A DNA stretch of 64,000 nt from Alcaligenaceae bacterium (GCA_013416405.1 JACCET010000004.1:248001-312000), one strand, 5' to 3'. Counted from the stretch's first letter, positions 25,858-35,482 are shown. Translations and numbers: made by a program. Notes: generated from the sequence alone by a model not told the origin.

Positions 25858-26808
25858 TTAATCGACGAAAAGGGAACTGACCGACTCGGCGTTCGAAATA
25901 CGCAGCATGGTTTCGCCCAGAAGCGAAGCGCAAGAAAGTTGACGGATCTTCTTGCAGTCACGCGCGGACTCCGACAAGGGAATCGTATCAGTCACGACCA
26001 GCTCGTCGAGTTCTGATTCCATAATGCGTTGCACCGCGCCACCCGACAGCACAGGGTGGGTGCAATACGCATAAACCGTGGTGGCGCCACGCTCTTTGAG
26101 CGCTTGTGCAGCCTTGCAAAGCGTGCCGGCGGTATCGACCATGTCATCCATAATGATGCAGGTACGACCATCGACTTCGCCGATGATATTCATAACTTCC
26201 GACACATTGGCACGCGGACGACGCTTGTCGATAATGGCCAGGTCGGCTTCCAGCTGTTTGGCCAGCGCACGGGCCCGTACCACACCGCCAATATCGGGCG
26301 ACACCACAACCAGGTTCTGATAGTTGCGGCGCCAGATATCGCCCAGCAAAATCGGTCCGGCATAGATGTTATCGACGGGGATATCGAAAAAGCCCTGGAT
26401 CTGATCGGCATGCAGATCCATGGTCATGACGCGATCAACGCCCACCACCTGCAGCATGTTGGCAACGACCTTGGCCGATATGGACACACGCGCGGAGCGC
26501 GGACGGCGATCTTGGCGGGCGTAGCCAAAATACGGGATGGCAGCGGTAATTTTTCCTGCCGAGGCACGACGCAACGCATCGACCATCACCATGATTTCCA
26601 TGAGATTATCGTTCGTGGGTGCGCAAGTGGGCTGCAGGACGAAAACGTCTTGACCACGGACATTTTCATTGATTTCCACCATGACTTCGCCATCGGAAAA
26701 ACGGCCAACGGTCATTTTCCCAAGCGACATGTCTAAGTGATTTGCAACATCGACCGCTAAACGTGTGTTAGCTGTGCCGGTAAAAATCATGAATCTGTCG
26801 TTTGCCAT
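25858..26808 (-). CDS. prs: Ribose-phosphate pyrophosphokinase Prs
   Basis: Makes phosphoribosyl pyrophosphate from ribose 5-phosphate and ATP for purine, pyrimidine, histidine, tryptophan and NAD synthesis. The 316-residue class I enzyme shows [19 protein letters not shown], the ATP-site segment [12 protein letters not shown] near residue 95, the flexible loop [19 protein letters not shown] with KRR following, and the PRPP-binding motif [14 protein letters not shown] near 220. Length is normal. The region upstream holds tRNA-Gln and a hairpin. Confidence 0.98.
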   Translation of the reverse strand: MANDRFMIFTGTANTRLAVDVANHLDMSLGKMTVGRFSDGEVMVEINENVRGQDVFVLQPTCAPTNDNLMEIMVMVDALRRASAGKITAAIPYFGYARQDRRPRSARVSISAKVVANMLQVVGVDRVMTMDLHADQIQGFFDIPVDNIYAGPILLGDIWRRNYQNLVVVSPDIGGVVRARALAKQLEADLAIIDKRRPRANVSEVMNIIGEVDGRTCIIMDDMVDTAGTLCKAAQALKERGATTVYAYCTHPVLSGGAVQRIMESELDELVVTDTIPLSESARDCKKIRQLSCASLLGETMLRISNAESVSSLFVD

Positions 26809-26838
26809 GGCGGAGTAGTATGCGTAGCGTTAAACAAC

Positions 26839-26884
26839 AAAGCTGTTGACCAGCACCGCCGTTAGGGGCCGACTCAACAGCTTT
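26839..26884 (-). terminator. Long-looped hairpin between tRNA-Gln and prs
   Basis: AAAGCTGTTGA (26839-26849) pairs perfectly with TCAACAGCTTT (26874-26884); the 24-nt loop is GC-rich. On the minus strand it follows the tRNA and precedes prs by about 30 bp, trailed by GTTGTTTAA. It could end the tRNA transcript or act as a leader element for prs. Confidence 0.45.
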
Positions 26885-26920
26885 ACGTTAACTGCACAAG
26901 CCTTGCAGCTTGAAAAGAAG

Positions 26921-26997
26921 TGGCTGGGGAAGAAGGATTCGAACCTTCGCATGCTGGAATCAAAATCCAGTGCCTTAACCAGCTTGGCGATTCCCCA
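26921..26997 (-). tRNA. tRNA-Gln (anticodon UUG)
   Basis: The minus strand folds as a 77-nt cloverleaf. The acceptor TGGGGAA pairs with TTCCCCA, then comes G and an encoded CCA. The D arm contains GCCAAGCTGGTTAAGGC, the anticodon arm reads CTGGATTTTGATTCCAG with UUG as anticodon, and the T arm is GAAGGTTCGAATCCTTC. It begins only 2 nt after the ispE stop and lies upstream of prs, so it is probably cut from a lolB-ispE transcript. Confidence 0.97.
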
Positions 26998-26999
26998 AT

Positions 27000-27923
27000 T
27001 TAACTGCTTATCCAGTGTCGAAGCGGATGATCAATCAAGCCCGAACAAGCCCAGCTTTCTTGAACAAACGCATCACCGTGTTCACGAGATAGTTTACTAA
27101 TAATTTGCTGCCGCGACACCTGAGCCTGTTGCAAAGTTACAAACTCAACAAAAAAACAGGCGCCTGATCCGCTCATTCTTGCGCTGAACCCTTGTTCGCA
27201 CAGCCACTTGGCGGCGTGCCCAACTTTGGGATACTTCGCAAAAACGACTGACTCAAGATCATTACTGCCAAATAAACCGTCTTGAATAAAACCATTATTT
27301 GGTGCATTGATTTTTTGCCAATCAGCAAAGACCGATATTCTGACGCATGCTGTATTTCTTGTCAAATCGGGCGCGGAAAAAACCTCTGCAGTCGGGACAT
27401 GTTGCTGCGGATGTACAACAAGATAAGCACGTTCGGGCAGATTCACCGGGGCAAGGATATCGCCTATGCCCTGGGCAAATGCAGGACGTCCGAATATGAA
27501 TACCGGCACATCGGCGCCCAGCGGCCGCGCCAGCGCCATCAACTCGTCGCGGCCCAAGCCTGTCTGCCACAGCCGATTCAGGGCGATCAGCGTAGAAGCG
27601 GCATCGCTGGAACCTCCGCCCAATCCACCGCCGGCCGGAATGCGCTTTTCGTAACGGATCTGGGCGCCCTGCCGGGTACCGGTCGCTTTTTGAAGGGCGT
27701 GCGCCGCACGCAGCACCAAATCGTCCTCAGGCGCCAAACCGGGCAGCCCAACGCCAGCTTCACGCTCTATTTTTCCGTCCTGGCGCAGATCGAAGCTCAA
27801 ACTGTCGCACAGGTCTATGAACCTGAATACCGTTTCCAGCGAGTGATAGCCGTCGGCCCGTCGGCCGGTGACGTGAAGGAAAAGATTTATTTTGGCCGGT
27901 GCAGGCACATCGTACAAAGCCAC
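27000..27923 (-). CDS. ispE: 4-diphosphocytidyl-2-C-methyl-D-erythritol kinase IspE
   Basis: Phosphorylates CDP-methylerythritol in the MEP route to isoprenoids. The 307-residue GHMP-family kinase has VPAPAKINLFLHVTGRRADGYH (substrate-binding start), the ATP-binding glycine loop IPAGGGLGGGSSDAASTL near residue 100, and GSGACFFVEF (motif 3) near 255. It sits between lolB and tRNA-Gln; the stop codon is 2 nt from the tRNA 5' end. The order lolB-ispE-tRNA-Gln-prs is common in betaproteobacteria. Confidence 0.97.
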   Translation of the reverse strand: MALYDVPAPAKINLFLHVTGRRADGYHSLETVFRFIDLCDSLSFDLRQDGKIEREAGVGLPGLAPEDDLVLRAAHALQKATGTRQGAQIRYEKRIPAGGGLGGGSSDAASTLIALNRLWQTGLGRDELMALARPLGADVPVFIFGRPAFAQGIGDILAPVNLPERAYLVVHPQQHVPTAEVFSAPDLTRNTACVRISVFADWQKINAPNNGFIQDGLFGSNDLESVVFAKYPKVGHAAKWLCEQGFSARMSGSGACFFVEFVTLQQAQVSRQQIISKLSREHGDAFVQESWACSGLIDHPLRHWISS

Positions 27924-27943
27924 TTACGCTTTCCTTTTGCGTA

Positions 27944-28525
27944 TCAGTCGCCGTCGACAACCAGCCGCAGACTGATGTTGCGATGCGTATCTTTGCGGCT
28001 TAACTGAAGCAAGCGCGGTCCCTGACTATCGTAGCGCGACAATTGTGCACGCCAGCCGTTCTGGCTGAAGGCAGTGATCTGGCCAGCTTCGTTCTTCTGC
28101 AGGCCGTCAACTTGATCGCTGCCTGTTTTGCCTTGCAGCCAATCACGCAGGCCGGCTACCGGCATGGGACTGCCCAACACCAGCTCGACTAAGGCATCGG
28201 GGTGCTGTGCCCGCTCTTGCCGGCCATCGCTATGCGTCAGCAAGGCCTGACCAGGCGACACATCAACACGCGCCAGGGTGCTGCCCAGCGGATTGGCCAG
28301 GTCCAGTCTTAGATGATTTCCGTCATCTTGCCAGGCAAACCCGCCCTGAACCGCATCACGCTTGCCATCGAAGTATTGAACGTTCAGCGCAAACCGCCCG
28401 GTACGATCAAAGGCGTCTGCAGTGCCGCCGCCTATGCGCTGGGGTGTGGCGCAAGCCGTCAGCAACAGCCCCACAAAAGCTGCGCACCACCACAGACGAC
28501 CGTGTTTGAACCACATGCCCATCAT
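27944..28525 (-). CDS. lolB: Outer-membrane lipoprotein insertion protein LolB
   Basis: LolB receives lipoproteins from the periplasmic carrier LolA and inserts them in the outer membrane, being itself a lipoprotein. The 193-residue precursor has a signal peptide with lipobox LLTACATPQ, so cysteine 25 should be lipidated. The mature part (TGRFALNVQYFDGKRDAVQGGFAWQDDGNHLRLDLANPLGS) has the LolB half-barrel pattern. The ATG overlaps the stop of the upstream TPR gene (ATGA, 28522-28525). ispE follows 20 bp downstream. Confidence 0.93.
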   Translation of the reverse strand: MMGMWFKHGRLWWCAAFVGLLLTACATPQRIGGGTADAFDRTGRFALNVQYFDGKRDAVQGGFAWQDDGNHLRLDLANPLGSTLARVDVSPGQALLTHSDGRQERAQHPDALVELVLGSPMPVAGLRDWLQGKTGSDQVDGLQKNEAGQITAFSQNGWRAQLSRYDSQGPRLLQLSRKDTHRNISLRLVVDGD

Positions 28526-30300
28526 TTAAGGATCACTCCTAATCTTTGCAGGGTTTTCAGCAGCGTTTCGTTCTCGGGCTCCTGGTTCAGGCCTTCTTTC
28601 CAGACCAACCTGGCTTGGTCGTGGCGCTGGGTGAACCACAGCACCTCACCCAGATGTGCCGCCACATCGGCCGACGGCAGCTGCCGATATGAGCGCTGCA
28701 GATACTCTATGGCCGCTTCGTGATCGCCAACGCGAAACAAGTACCAGCCCACGCTATCCAGGATATAAGGATTATCTGGATCGAGATCCAGGGCACGCTC
28801 AAGCAGGTCTTCGGCTTCGTCCAGCAAGCGGTTCTGATCGGCATAGGTATAGCCCAGTGCGTTGTAAGCATTGGCGTTTTCCGGATCGATTTCTATCACC
28901 CTTTTCATCAGGGTCTCGAATCCTTCGATATTGCCCTGACGCTCTTGCAGCATGGCCAGGTCGTACTTGATCTCGGCCGAATCGGGGATGTCTTTATCGG
29001 CTTTTTCCAGGATCTGGACAGCCGTATCCGTGCGGCCAGCTTCGCGATAGATGGATGCCATCGTCAGGACAGCCACCGTACGTTCGTGGATATCCTGGGG
29101 CTGCAGGGCGTCGATGGCGACCTTGGCCTTGGTCAGGTCACCCTTGCGCGCCAGCAAGACGGCCTTGTGAACTTGCGCCTGATAGCGCAACGCGCCGTCG
29201 TCTATCAAATCCAGCTGCTTAATGGCATCGTCGAGCCGGCCTTGCTTTTCCGCAATCTGCACCAGCAACAGGCGAGCATCTGAAGCATCGGCCACCGCAC
29301 TGCTGGCCTTGTCGTTAATGGTCTGCCTGCGCTGAGTCTGCACATTGATGTAGTCATGCAGCAATACTTGCGCCTTCTCGTAGTTGCCGGCGCGAATATT
29401 GACTTCAGCCTCGGAGTAAATCAGATCGAAATCCTCGGGAGCATGCCTGCGCATGGCGCCAACCTGATCCAACGCCGCCTGATAATCACGCCGTTCGACC
29501 AATCGGTTGACCAGCATCATTTGCAAACGACGGCGTTCGGGATTACTGACCAGGTACGCGCGTGTCTGGCTGATGGCCGCATCGGGGTCAACCTTAAGCC
29601 CATATTCAAGCACACGCTGGGCCGCATCTTCTGACTCGGGTTCCAAACGCTGCGCCTGCTGGGCCTCGCTCAATGCGCGCCCCGCATCCATGGCGGCCCA
29701 GGCCGCATCCGATAGGGCCAAGTGTGCTGCAGGCAACTTGCGCTGCTCGGCAGGCAGGGCCTGCTCCATGACCTCGAGCGCTACCCGCTTATCGGACATT
29801 TTATTGACTATTGCCGACGCCTGCGCAATCGCCTGTTCCTTATCTTCGGCCTTTTCAATGCGGGCCTTTAGCGCTGCGGCCAGCCCGGCTGTCTGGCCAT
29901 TCGACGCCGACAGAGCCAGCGACGAAGCAACGGCTTCCGGGTCTTGGGGCGAGAGCATGGCCCAAACCCGCGCAGAAGCCAGCGCGCGCGACAAGTCGCG
30001 CGCCACCATGGAAAACTGGAAGGCCCGCTTGGCCAACCGCGGATCGGACGTTTCACGGGCCAGATCAAGCAGCGCCTGGCTTGCCATGTCGTAGCCACCG
30101 CGAGAAGCCGATAGCTCGGCAGCCACCACACGATACAGAATATCGGCGGTAAGCTTGACGGCTGGGAGTTCGCCCGCCCTTAAGCGGATCTGTTCGCCTT
30201 GTTCACGCCCGTTAGTGTCCGTAGCCGCCAGTAAAGGGGGGGACCAAGCCGCACAAACCGAAGCAAACACCGCAAACAGCAAAGGAATGGAGAGTTTCAT
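28522..30300 (-). CDS. Tetratricopeptide-repeat protein, exported
   Basis: A 592-residue protein with a cleavable signal peptide (MKLSIPLLFAVFASVCAAWSPPLLA) and TPR repeats over almost all of the rest. The clearest are near the C-terminus (NANAYNALGYTYADQNRLLDEAEDLLERALDLDPDNPYILDSVGWYLFRVGDHEAAIEYLQRS in consecutive 34-residue units). It is the first gene of the TPR-lolB-ispE run and may be a periplasmic scaffold. Homologues often precede lolB in betaproteobacteria. No catalytic motif is seen and a more exact role cannot be given. The upstream 84 bp separate it from the divergent mutM. Confidence 0.85.
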   Translation of the reverse strand: MKLSIPLLFAVFASVCAAWSPPLLAATDTNGREQGEQIRLRAGELPAVKLTADILYRVVAAELSASRGGYDMASQALLDLARETSDPRLAKRAFQFSMVARDLSRALASARVWAMLSPQDPEAVASSLALSASNGQTAGLAAALKARIEKAEDKEQAIAQASAIVNKMSDKRVALEVMEQALPAEQRKLPAAHLALSDAAWAAMDAGRALSEAQQAQRLEPESEDAAQRVLEYGLKVDPDAAISQTRAYLVSNPERRRLQMMLVNRLVERRDYQAALDQVGAMRRHAPEDFDLIYSEAEVNIRAGNYEKAQVLLHDYINVQTQRRQTINDKASSAVADASDARLLLVQIAEKQGRLDDAIKQLDLIDDGALRYQAQVHKAVLLARKGDLTKAKVAIDALQPQDIHERTVAVLTMASIYREAGRTDTAVQILEKADKDIPDSAEIKYDLAMLQERQGNIEGFETLMKRVIEIDPENANAYNALGYTYADQNRLLDEAEDLLERALDLDPDNPYILDSVGWYLFRVGDHEAAIEYLQRSYRQLPSADVAAHLGEVLWFTQRHDQARLVWKEGLNQEPENETLLKTLQRLGVILK

Positions 30301-30384
30301 TCAGGAGAACCAACGCCGCTGCGCCTACAAGCAGCGTCAGATGGCAAAATTACACAATCAGATTTAGGATGTTATCACCCCCTT

Positions 30385-31212
30385 ATGCCTGAACTACCAG
30401 AAGTCGAGACCACGCGTCGCGGAATTGCGACGATTATGACTGGCAAAGTGCTTGAACGGTTTGTGGTTTACGAGCCTCGCATGCGCTGGCCCATACCAGA
30501 CACACTTGCCGCGACCATCAGCGGACGCAGGGTGCTTTCCTGCGAGCGTCGCGGCAAATACCTGCTGATCAATTTCGAGCACGGAACACAGATCATCCAC
30601 CTGGGCATGTCGGGCTCTTTACGCCGCGCGCCGACTGACGAGGCCCGACGCAAGCACGATCACGCCGAGTGGCTGTTTCACGACGCACGCTTTCTGCTGC
30701 ATGATCCGCGCCGTTTCGGCGCCGTGCTGTGGCACGATGCCGCCGCAGGCCCAGTGACCGACCACCCCTTGCTGGCTAAGCTGGGCATGGAGCCTTTCGA
30801 TCCCCGATTCACACCTGACTACCTGTACCAAAGTTTGCGCGGTAAATCCCAAGCCATCAAACAGACACTACTGGCAGGTGGCATTGTGGTTGGCGTGGGT
30901 AATATCTATGCATCGGAAGCCTTGTTCCTGGCGCGCATCAACCCGAACACGGCATCGGGCAGCCTATCGAGGGCTCGCTGCCATGTGCTGGCGCAAGCCA
31001 TACTGACTACCTTGAGTCATGCGCTGGAGTCGGGTGGCAGCACCTTGCGTGATTACGTCAATGCCACTGGCGAACCGGGCGCCTATTTTGCCCTGCACTC
31101 GGCCGTCTATGAAAAATCGGGCAAGCCTTGCCCTCAATGCAGCACCCCCATACGGCGCATTATCCAAGGTCAGCGGGCCACTTACTTCTGCCCAAAATGC
31201 CAGTGTCGCTAG
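30385..31212 (+). CDS. mutM: Formamidopyrimidine-DNA glycosylase MutM (Fpg)
   Basis: Removes 8-oxoguanine and formamidopyrimidines from DNA and cuts the strand. The 275-residue enzyme starts MPELPEVETTRRG, with the catalytic proline 2 and glutamate 3 exposed after loss of Met. It has the helix-two-turn-helix region (KQTLLAGGIVVGVGNIYASEALF) and the C-terminal zinc finger CPQC-x16-CPKC ending in CQCR. All features are normal. It is divergent to the TPR gene. Confidence 0.98.
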   Translation: MPELPEVETTRRGIATIMTGKVLERFVVYEPRMRWPIPDTLAATISGRRVLSCERRGKYLLINFEHGTQIIHLGMSGSLRRAPTDEARRKHDHAEWLFHDARFLLHDPRRFGAVLWHDAAAGPVTDHPLLAKLGMEPFDPRFTPDYLYQSLRGKSQAIKQTLLAGGIVVGVGNIYASEALFLARINPNTASGSLSRARCHVLAQAILTTLSHALESGGSTLRDYVNATGEPGAYFALHSAVYEKSGKPCPQCSTPIRRIIQGQRATYFCPKCQCR

Positions 31213-31214
31213 GA

Positions 31215-31256
31215 ATAATTCGTTTATAGCAAATACATTGCATATAGACGAATTAT
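31215..31256. promoter_or_regulatory. Nested dyad upstream of the aromatic-acid operon
   Basis: An outer perfect repeat ATAATTCGT (31215-31223) / ACGAATTAT (31248-31256) encloses an inner imperfect one, TATAGCAA / TTGCATATA. It begins just after the mutM stop and 49 bp before the MBL gene. The stem has no T-run suited to termination and the sequence is AT-rich, so an operator for the operon is likelier than a terminator. No regulator gene is adjacent. Confidence 0.5.
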
Positions 31257-31304
31257 CTTCTATATTTGATCTATGTTTGAAAGACCAACCGGAGACCATC
31301 CCTG

Positions 31305-32258
31305 ATGAGCAAACAATTCGCGTCCCACGCCGACCTGGAAGACAAGGTCGTTTCATTCGAGAAGCTTTCAGATAACGCCTATGCCTACACGGCCGAAGGC
31401 GACCCCAATACCGGCATCATCATTGGCGACGACGCCGTCATGATCATAGACACCCAGGCCACACCCATCATGGCTCAAGACGTCATCCGTCGCGTCAAGG
31501 AAGTCACCGACAAACCCATCAAGTACATATTGCTTTCGCACTACCATGCCGTACGGGTCTTTGGTGCCTCGGCCTACAACGCCCAGGAAATCATCGCCAG
31601 CCGCGACACCTACGATCTGATCGTCGAACGCGGCGAAGAAGACAAGGCCAGCGAAATCGCCCGCTTTCCCCGCCTGTTCCGCAACGTCGAATCGATACCG
31701 CCAGGCCTGACCTGGCCCACCATCACCTTCGATGGTGAAATGACCGTCAACTTGGGCAACCTTGAAGTGCAGATACTCCAGGTCGGTCGCGGCCACACCA
31801 AAGGAGACACCATTGCCTGGCTGCCTGAACAACGCATTTTGTTCGCCGGCGACCTGGTCGAATACCAGTCCACACCTTATGCCGGTGACTGCTACTTCCG
31901 CGAATGGCCACACACCCTGGACACCCTGGCCGAATTCGAAGCCGAAAAAATGGTGCCTGGCCGTGGGCCAGCCCTGAAATCCGCCAACGAAGTGCGCAAA
32001 GGCCTGGCCGGCACACGCGCCTTCCTGACCGATCTGTATACCTGCGTGAACAACGGCGTGGCCGAAGGCAAAGACCTGAAAGCCATCTATCGCGAAACTT
32101 ATGACTTCATGAAGCCACGCTACGCCGACTGGGTCATTTTCGACCATTGCATGCCTTTCGATGTATCGCGCGCCTACGACGAAGCCACGGGCTACGACGA
32201 TCCACGCATCTGGACCGCCGAACGCGATATTGAAATGTGGAAGCAGTTGGAAGGCTAG
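31305..32258 (+). CDS. MBL-fold metallo-hydrolase with altered metal motif
   Basis: A 317-residue metallo-beta-lactamase-fold protein, first gene of the aromatic-acid operon. The usual HxHxDH is SHYHAVRVFGAS (H79, H81), with the aspartate and third histidine replaced by V83 and R84. The later metal ligands are present: VGRGHTKGDT and FAGDLVEYQSTPYAGD. Catalysis with a changed or single-metal site is possible. Such proteins stand beside 3-hydroxyphenylacetate/homogentisate genes in related bacteria, perhaps hydrolysing a thioester or lactone by-product; that is a guess from context. A monooxygenase gene starts 26 bp later. Confidence 0.8.
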   Translation: MSKQFASHADLEDKVVSFEKLSDNAYAYTAEGDPNTGIIIGDDAVMIIDTQATPIMAQDVIRRVKEVTDKPIKYILLSHYHAVRVFGASAYNAQEIIASRDTYDLIVERGEEDKASEIARFPRLFRNVESIPPGLTWPTITFDGEMTVNLGNLEVQILQVGRGHTKGDTIAWLPEQRILFAGDLVEYQSTPYAGDCYFREWPHTLDTLAEFEAEKMVPGRGPALKSANEVRKGLAGTRAFLTDLYTCVNNGVAEGKDLKAIYRETYDFMKPRYADWVIFDHCMPFDVSRAYDEATGYDDPRIWTAERDIEMWKQLEG

Positions 32259-32284
32259 GGTCAAAACCAACAAGGAGCACAGGT

Positions 32285-33955
32285 GTGGGAGACATCAATT
32301 ATCAAGCTCTGGAGTTTGACTATCATTGGACAGAGCAAAACAATAAGCGCCACCCAGTCGTCATCGTCGGAGCCGGGCCTGTGGGCCTGTCTATGGCACT
32401 GGATTTGGCGCAACGCGGCTTGCAGATCCTCGTCATCGACGATGACTACCGCTTGTCCACCGGATCGCGCGCCATCTGCTTTTCAAAACGCACCCTGGAT
32501 ATTTGGGACCGATTGGGCGTGGGCGACCGCATGGTCAAAAAAGGCATTTCCTGGAATGTAGGACGGGTTTACTTCCAGAATGAAGAAGTCTGGCGCTTCG
32601 ACCTGCTGCCCGAACAAGGCCACAGGCGCCCAGCCTTCATCAATCTGCAGCAATATTATTGCGAAGGTTATCTGTATGAACAGGCGGCCAGCCACCCGAA
32701 TATCGAGCTCCGCTGGAAACATAAGGCCACCGCCGCCAAGCCGCTGACCGACGGCGTCAGTGTCTCCGTCGATACACCCGACGGGCCCTATACGCTGACA
32801 GCCGACTGGCTGCTGGCTTGCGACGGCGCTCGCTCCCCCTTGCGAAAAGCAATAGGCCAGGAAAGCCATGGCCGCAGCTTTCGCGACCGCTTTCTGATCG
32901 CCGATGTGCGCATGCAGGCCGACTATCCAACCGAACGCTGGTTCTGGTTCGATCCACCTTTTCACCCCGGGCAATCGGTGCTACTGCACAGTCAGCCCGA
33001 CAACATCTGGCGCATAGATTTTCAACTGGGCTGGAACGCCGACCCCGTCGAAGAGGTCAAGCCCGAGAACGTGATACCGCGCATACGCGCCCTGCTTGGG
33101 CCCAAGGCAAAATTCGATCTTGAGTGGGTCAGCATCTATACCTTTGCCTGCGAACGCATGGACCAGTTCCGGCACCAACGTATTATCTTTGCCGGCGATG
33201 CCGCGCACCGCGTCTCGCCTTTTGGCGCGCGCGGGGCCAACAGCGGTGTGCAAGACATAGACAACCTGGGCTGGAAACTGGCGCTGGTGGCTGAAGGCCG
33301 TGCCCCCGAAACGCTGCTCGACAGCTACGGCGCTGAACGCGAGATGGCGGCCGACGAAAACATTCTGAACTCATCGCGCTCCACCGATTTCATCACGCCC
33401 AAAAGCGACATGAGCCTGCTGTTCCGCAATACGGTCCTGAAGCTCGCCAAGCACCACGACTTTGCCCGCAAACTGGTCAATAGCGGACGCCTGTCCACGC
33501 CCACAGCCTATATCGGCTCCAGCCTGAACACTGAAGACAGCGATGAATTCACCAACGACCTGCTACCCGGTGCTGTCGCCCCGGATGGCCCAATTACCGT
33601 GGACGGGCGCCGCGACTGGTGGCTGGGCCAGCTTGCAGGCCAGTTCATAACGGCGCTGTTCTGCAATGACAAACTACCTGACGACAGCGTGCTGCAAGAC
33701 CTTGCCCTGCTGCAGGAAAACGAACCCGGTCTAAAAATAATATTGGTGCTTGCCCCCGGGCTGGCCCTCAGGGCACCCGCCAACACGGCCTGGGTACAAG
33801 ATCATCAAATGACGCTTGCACGACGCTACGACGCGCTGGACGGCGCCTGCTACCTGATCCGACCCGACCAGCACGTCGCCGCGCGCTGGCGCAAACCCGA
33901 CGCGACCCGCATTGCCGCCGCGCTGCGACGCGCCTGCGGCCAGGAGACCCCATGA
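32285..33955 (+). CDS. FAD-dependent aromatic monooxygenase, MhaA-like (3-hydroxyphenylacetate 6-hydroxylase candidate)
   Basis: A 556-residue flavoprotein hydroxylase of the PHBH/MhpA family. The Rossmann motif VIVGAGPVGLSMALDLA lies at residues 26-42, LLACDGARSPLRKAIG is the DG motif, and FAGDAAHRVSPFGARGANSGVQD is the GD motif. The C-terminal thioredoxin-like domain typical of phenol hydroxylases follows. The start is GTG at 32285 behind AAGGAG (32272-32277). In Pseudomonas putida, MhaA with the small protein MhaB turns 3-hydroxyphenylacetate into homogentisate. The 4-bp overlap here with a 68-codon gene and the hmgA-fahA genes that follow fit that role well (inference). Confidence 0.82.
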   Translation: MGDINYQALEFDYHWTEQNNKRHPVVIVGAGPVGLSMALDLAQRGLQILVIDDDYRLSTGSRAICFSKRTLDIWDRLGVGDRMVKKGISWNVGRVYFQNEEVWRFDLLPEQGHRRPAFINLQQYYCEGYLYEQAASHPNIELRWKHKATAAKPLTDGVSVSVDTPDGPYTLTADWLLACDGARSPLRKAIGQESHGRSFRDRFLIADVRMQADYPTERWFWFDPPFHPGQSVLLHSQPDNIWRIDFQLGWNADPVEEVKPENVIPRIRALLGPKAKFDLEWVSIYTFACERMDQFRHQRIIFAGDAAHRVSPFGARGANSGVQDIDNLGWKLALVAEGRAPETLLDSYGAEREMAADENILNSSRSTDFITPKSDMSLLFRNTVLKLAKHHDFARKLVNSGRLSTPTAYIGSSLNTEDSDEFTNDLLPGAVAPDGPITVDGRRDWWLGQLAGQFITALFCNDKLPDDSVLQDLALLQENEPGLKIILVLAPGLALRAPANTAWVQDHQMTLARRYDALDGACYLIRPDQHVAARWRKPDATRIAAALRRACGQETP

Positions 33956-34158
33956 GCCAATTGAACACTCAATCACAATTCCCATCGCCCGACGATTTCT
34001 ACGAACGGCTGATAGCCGCACACCACGACCTCAGCCTAGAGCAAAGCCATGCCATGAATGCGGCGCTCGTTCTGCTCTTGTCGAATCATATCGGCGATCT
34101 GGATGTCGTCAGCCAGGCACTTTCCCAGGCTCGCGCCACCGTTGAGCCCACCCACTAG
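33952..34158 (+). CDS. 68-residue DUF2783-like protein, MhaB-type coupling protein candidate
   Basis: A small acidic-to-neutral helical protein whose start overlaps the monooxygenase stop (ATGA, 33952-33955). The core reads [43 protein letters not shown], a pattern of two or three helices without cysteines or cofactor motif. Its size and place match the MhaB coupling protein that stimulates MhaA in P. putida. The domain-family name is from memory. It ends 22 bp before hmgA. It is probably needed for efficient hydroxylation. Confidence 0.72.
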   Translation: MSQLNTQSQFPSPDDFYERLIAAHHDLSLEQSHAMNAALVLLLSNHIGDLDVVSQALSQARATVEPTH

Positions 34159-34180
34159 CCACTTTCAGGAAGTCCGCATA

Positions 34181-35482
34181 ATGACCAAGCTCATTTACCA
34201 ATCTGGCTTTGGCAACAGCTGCGCCACTGAAGCGCTGCCCGGCGCCCTACCTGTAGGACGCAATTCGCCTCAAGTCTGCCCCTATGGCCTGTACGCCGAA
34301 CAGTTGTCGGGCACCGCCTTTACCGTGCCACGCGCAGAAAGCCGCCGATCATGGCTATACCGCATACGCCCGGCCGCCCTGCAAAAAGCCTTTGAGCCCT
34401 ACGTGGGCGCAAAGACCTGGGCCAGCCAATTCGGGCAGGGGCCGGTCAGCCCCAACCGCCTGCGCTGGAATCCCCTGCCCATGCCTGAACAATCCACCGA
34501 CTTCATCGACGGCATGCACACCTGGGCAGGCAACGGCCACAGCGACGAACTGAGCGGCGTCAGCATCAATCTATATGCCGCCAATCAGTCTATGCAAAAC
34601 CGTATCTTTTATAACGCCGACGGCGAAATGCTGATAGTGCCCCAGGAAGGCCGCCTGCGCCTGGCCACAGAACTGGGCCTGATCGACCTGGAGCCTTGCG
34701 AAATCGCAGTGATTCCCCGTGGCGTGCGCCTGCGCGTCGAACTGCTGGATGCAACGGCTCGCGGCTATATGCTGGAAAACTACGGCGCCGCGCTGCGGCT
34801 GCCTGAGCTGGGGCCTATTGGTTCCAACGGGCTGGCCAACGCACGCGACTTCCAGATACCGGTCGCCTGGTACGAAGACGTTGAAGGTGAATTCGAACTA
34901 ATTGCCAAATTCACGGGGGGCATGTGGCGCACTATGCTGTCGCATTCGCCACTGGACGTCGTGGCCTGGCAAGGCACCCACGCCCCCTACAAATATGATC
35001 TGCGCCGCTTCAACACCATAGGCTCCGTCAGCTACGACCACCCCGATCCCTGCATTTTCACGGTTCTGACCTCGCCGTCCGACACCCCGGGCGCCGCGAA
35101 CCTGGACTTCGCGATTTTCCCGCCGCGCATCCTGGCCATGCAGGACACCTTCCGTCCACCCTGGTTCCATCGCAACATTGCCGGCGAGTTCATGGGTTTG
35201 ATCCAGGGGGTATACGATGCCAAGGCAGAAGGCTTTTCACCGGGCGGCTCCAGTTTGCACAACTGCATGACGGCGCATGGCCCCGACGCGCAAACCTTCG
35301 AAAAAGCAACAGTCGCAGATTTGAGTCAGCCAGACTATATTCGCGACACCATGGCCTTCATGTTTGAAACCCGACGTGTCATACGTCCGACCAATGCCGC
35401 CATGTCGTCAGCCACGTTGCAAAGCGGCTACGATGACGCCTGGTCAAGCCTGCAGAAGCACTTCGACCCGAACACACCTTAA
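34181..35482 (+). CDS. hmgA: Homogentisate 1,2-dioxygenase HmgA
   Basis: Opens the ring of homogentisate with O2 at a non-heme iron to give maleylacetoacetate. The 433-residue protein begins [21 protein letters not shown] (family start LxYxSGFGNxxxSEA), has the middle cupin region with [17 protein letters not shown], and carries the iron ligands in [12 protein letters not shown] (His and Glu) and [11 protein letters not shown] (second His). ATG 34181 is chosen because the family start lies there. It stands between the MhaB-like gene and fahA (20-bp gap). Confidence 0.97.
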   Translation: MTKLIYQSGFGNSCATEALPGALPVGRNSPQVCPYGLYAEQLSGTAFTVPRAESRRSWLYRIRPAALQKAFEPYVGAKTWASQFGQGPVSPNRLRWNPLPMPEQSTDFIDGMHTWAGNGHSDELSGVSINLYAANQSMQNRIFYNADGEMLIVPQEGRLRLATELGLIDLEPCEIAVIPRGVRLRVELLDATARGYMLENYGAALRLPELGPIGSNGLANARDFQIPVAWYEDVEGEFELIAKFTGGMWRTMLSHSPLDVVAWQGTHAPYKYDLRRFNTIGSVSYDHPDPCIFTVLTSPSDTPGAANLDFAIFPPRILAMQDTFRPPWFHRNIAGEFMGLIQGVYDAKAEGFSPGGSSLHNCMTAHGPDAQTFEKATVADLSQPDYIRDTMAFMFETRRVIRPTNAAMSSATLQSGYDDAWSSLQKHFDPNTP

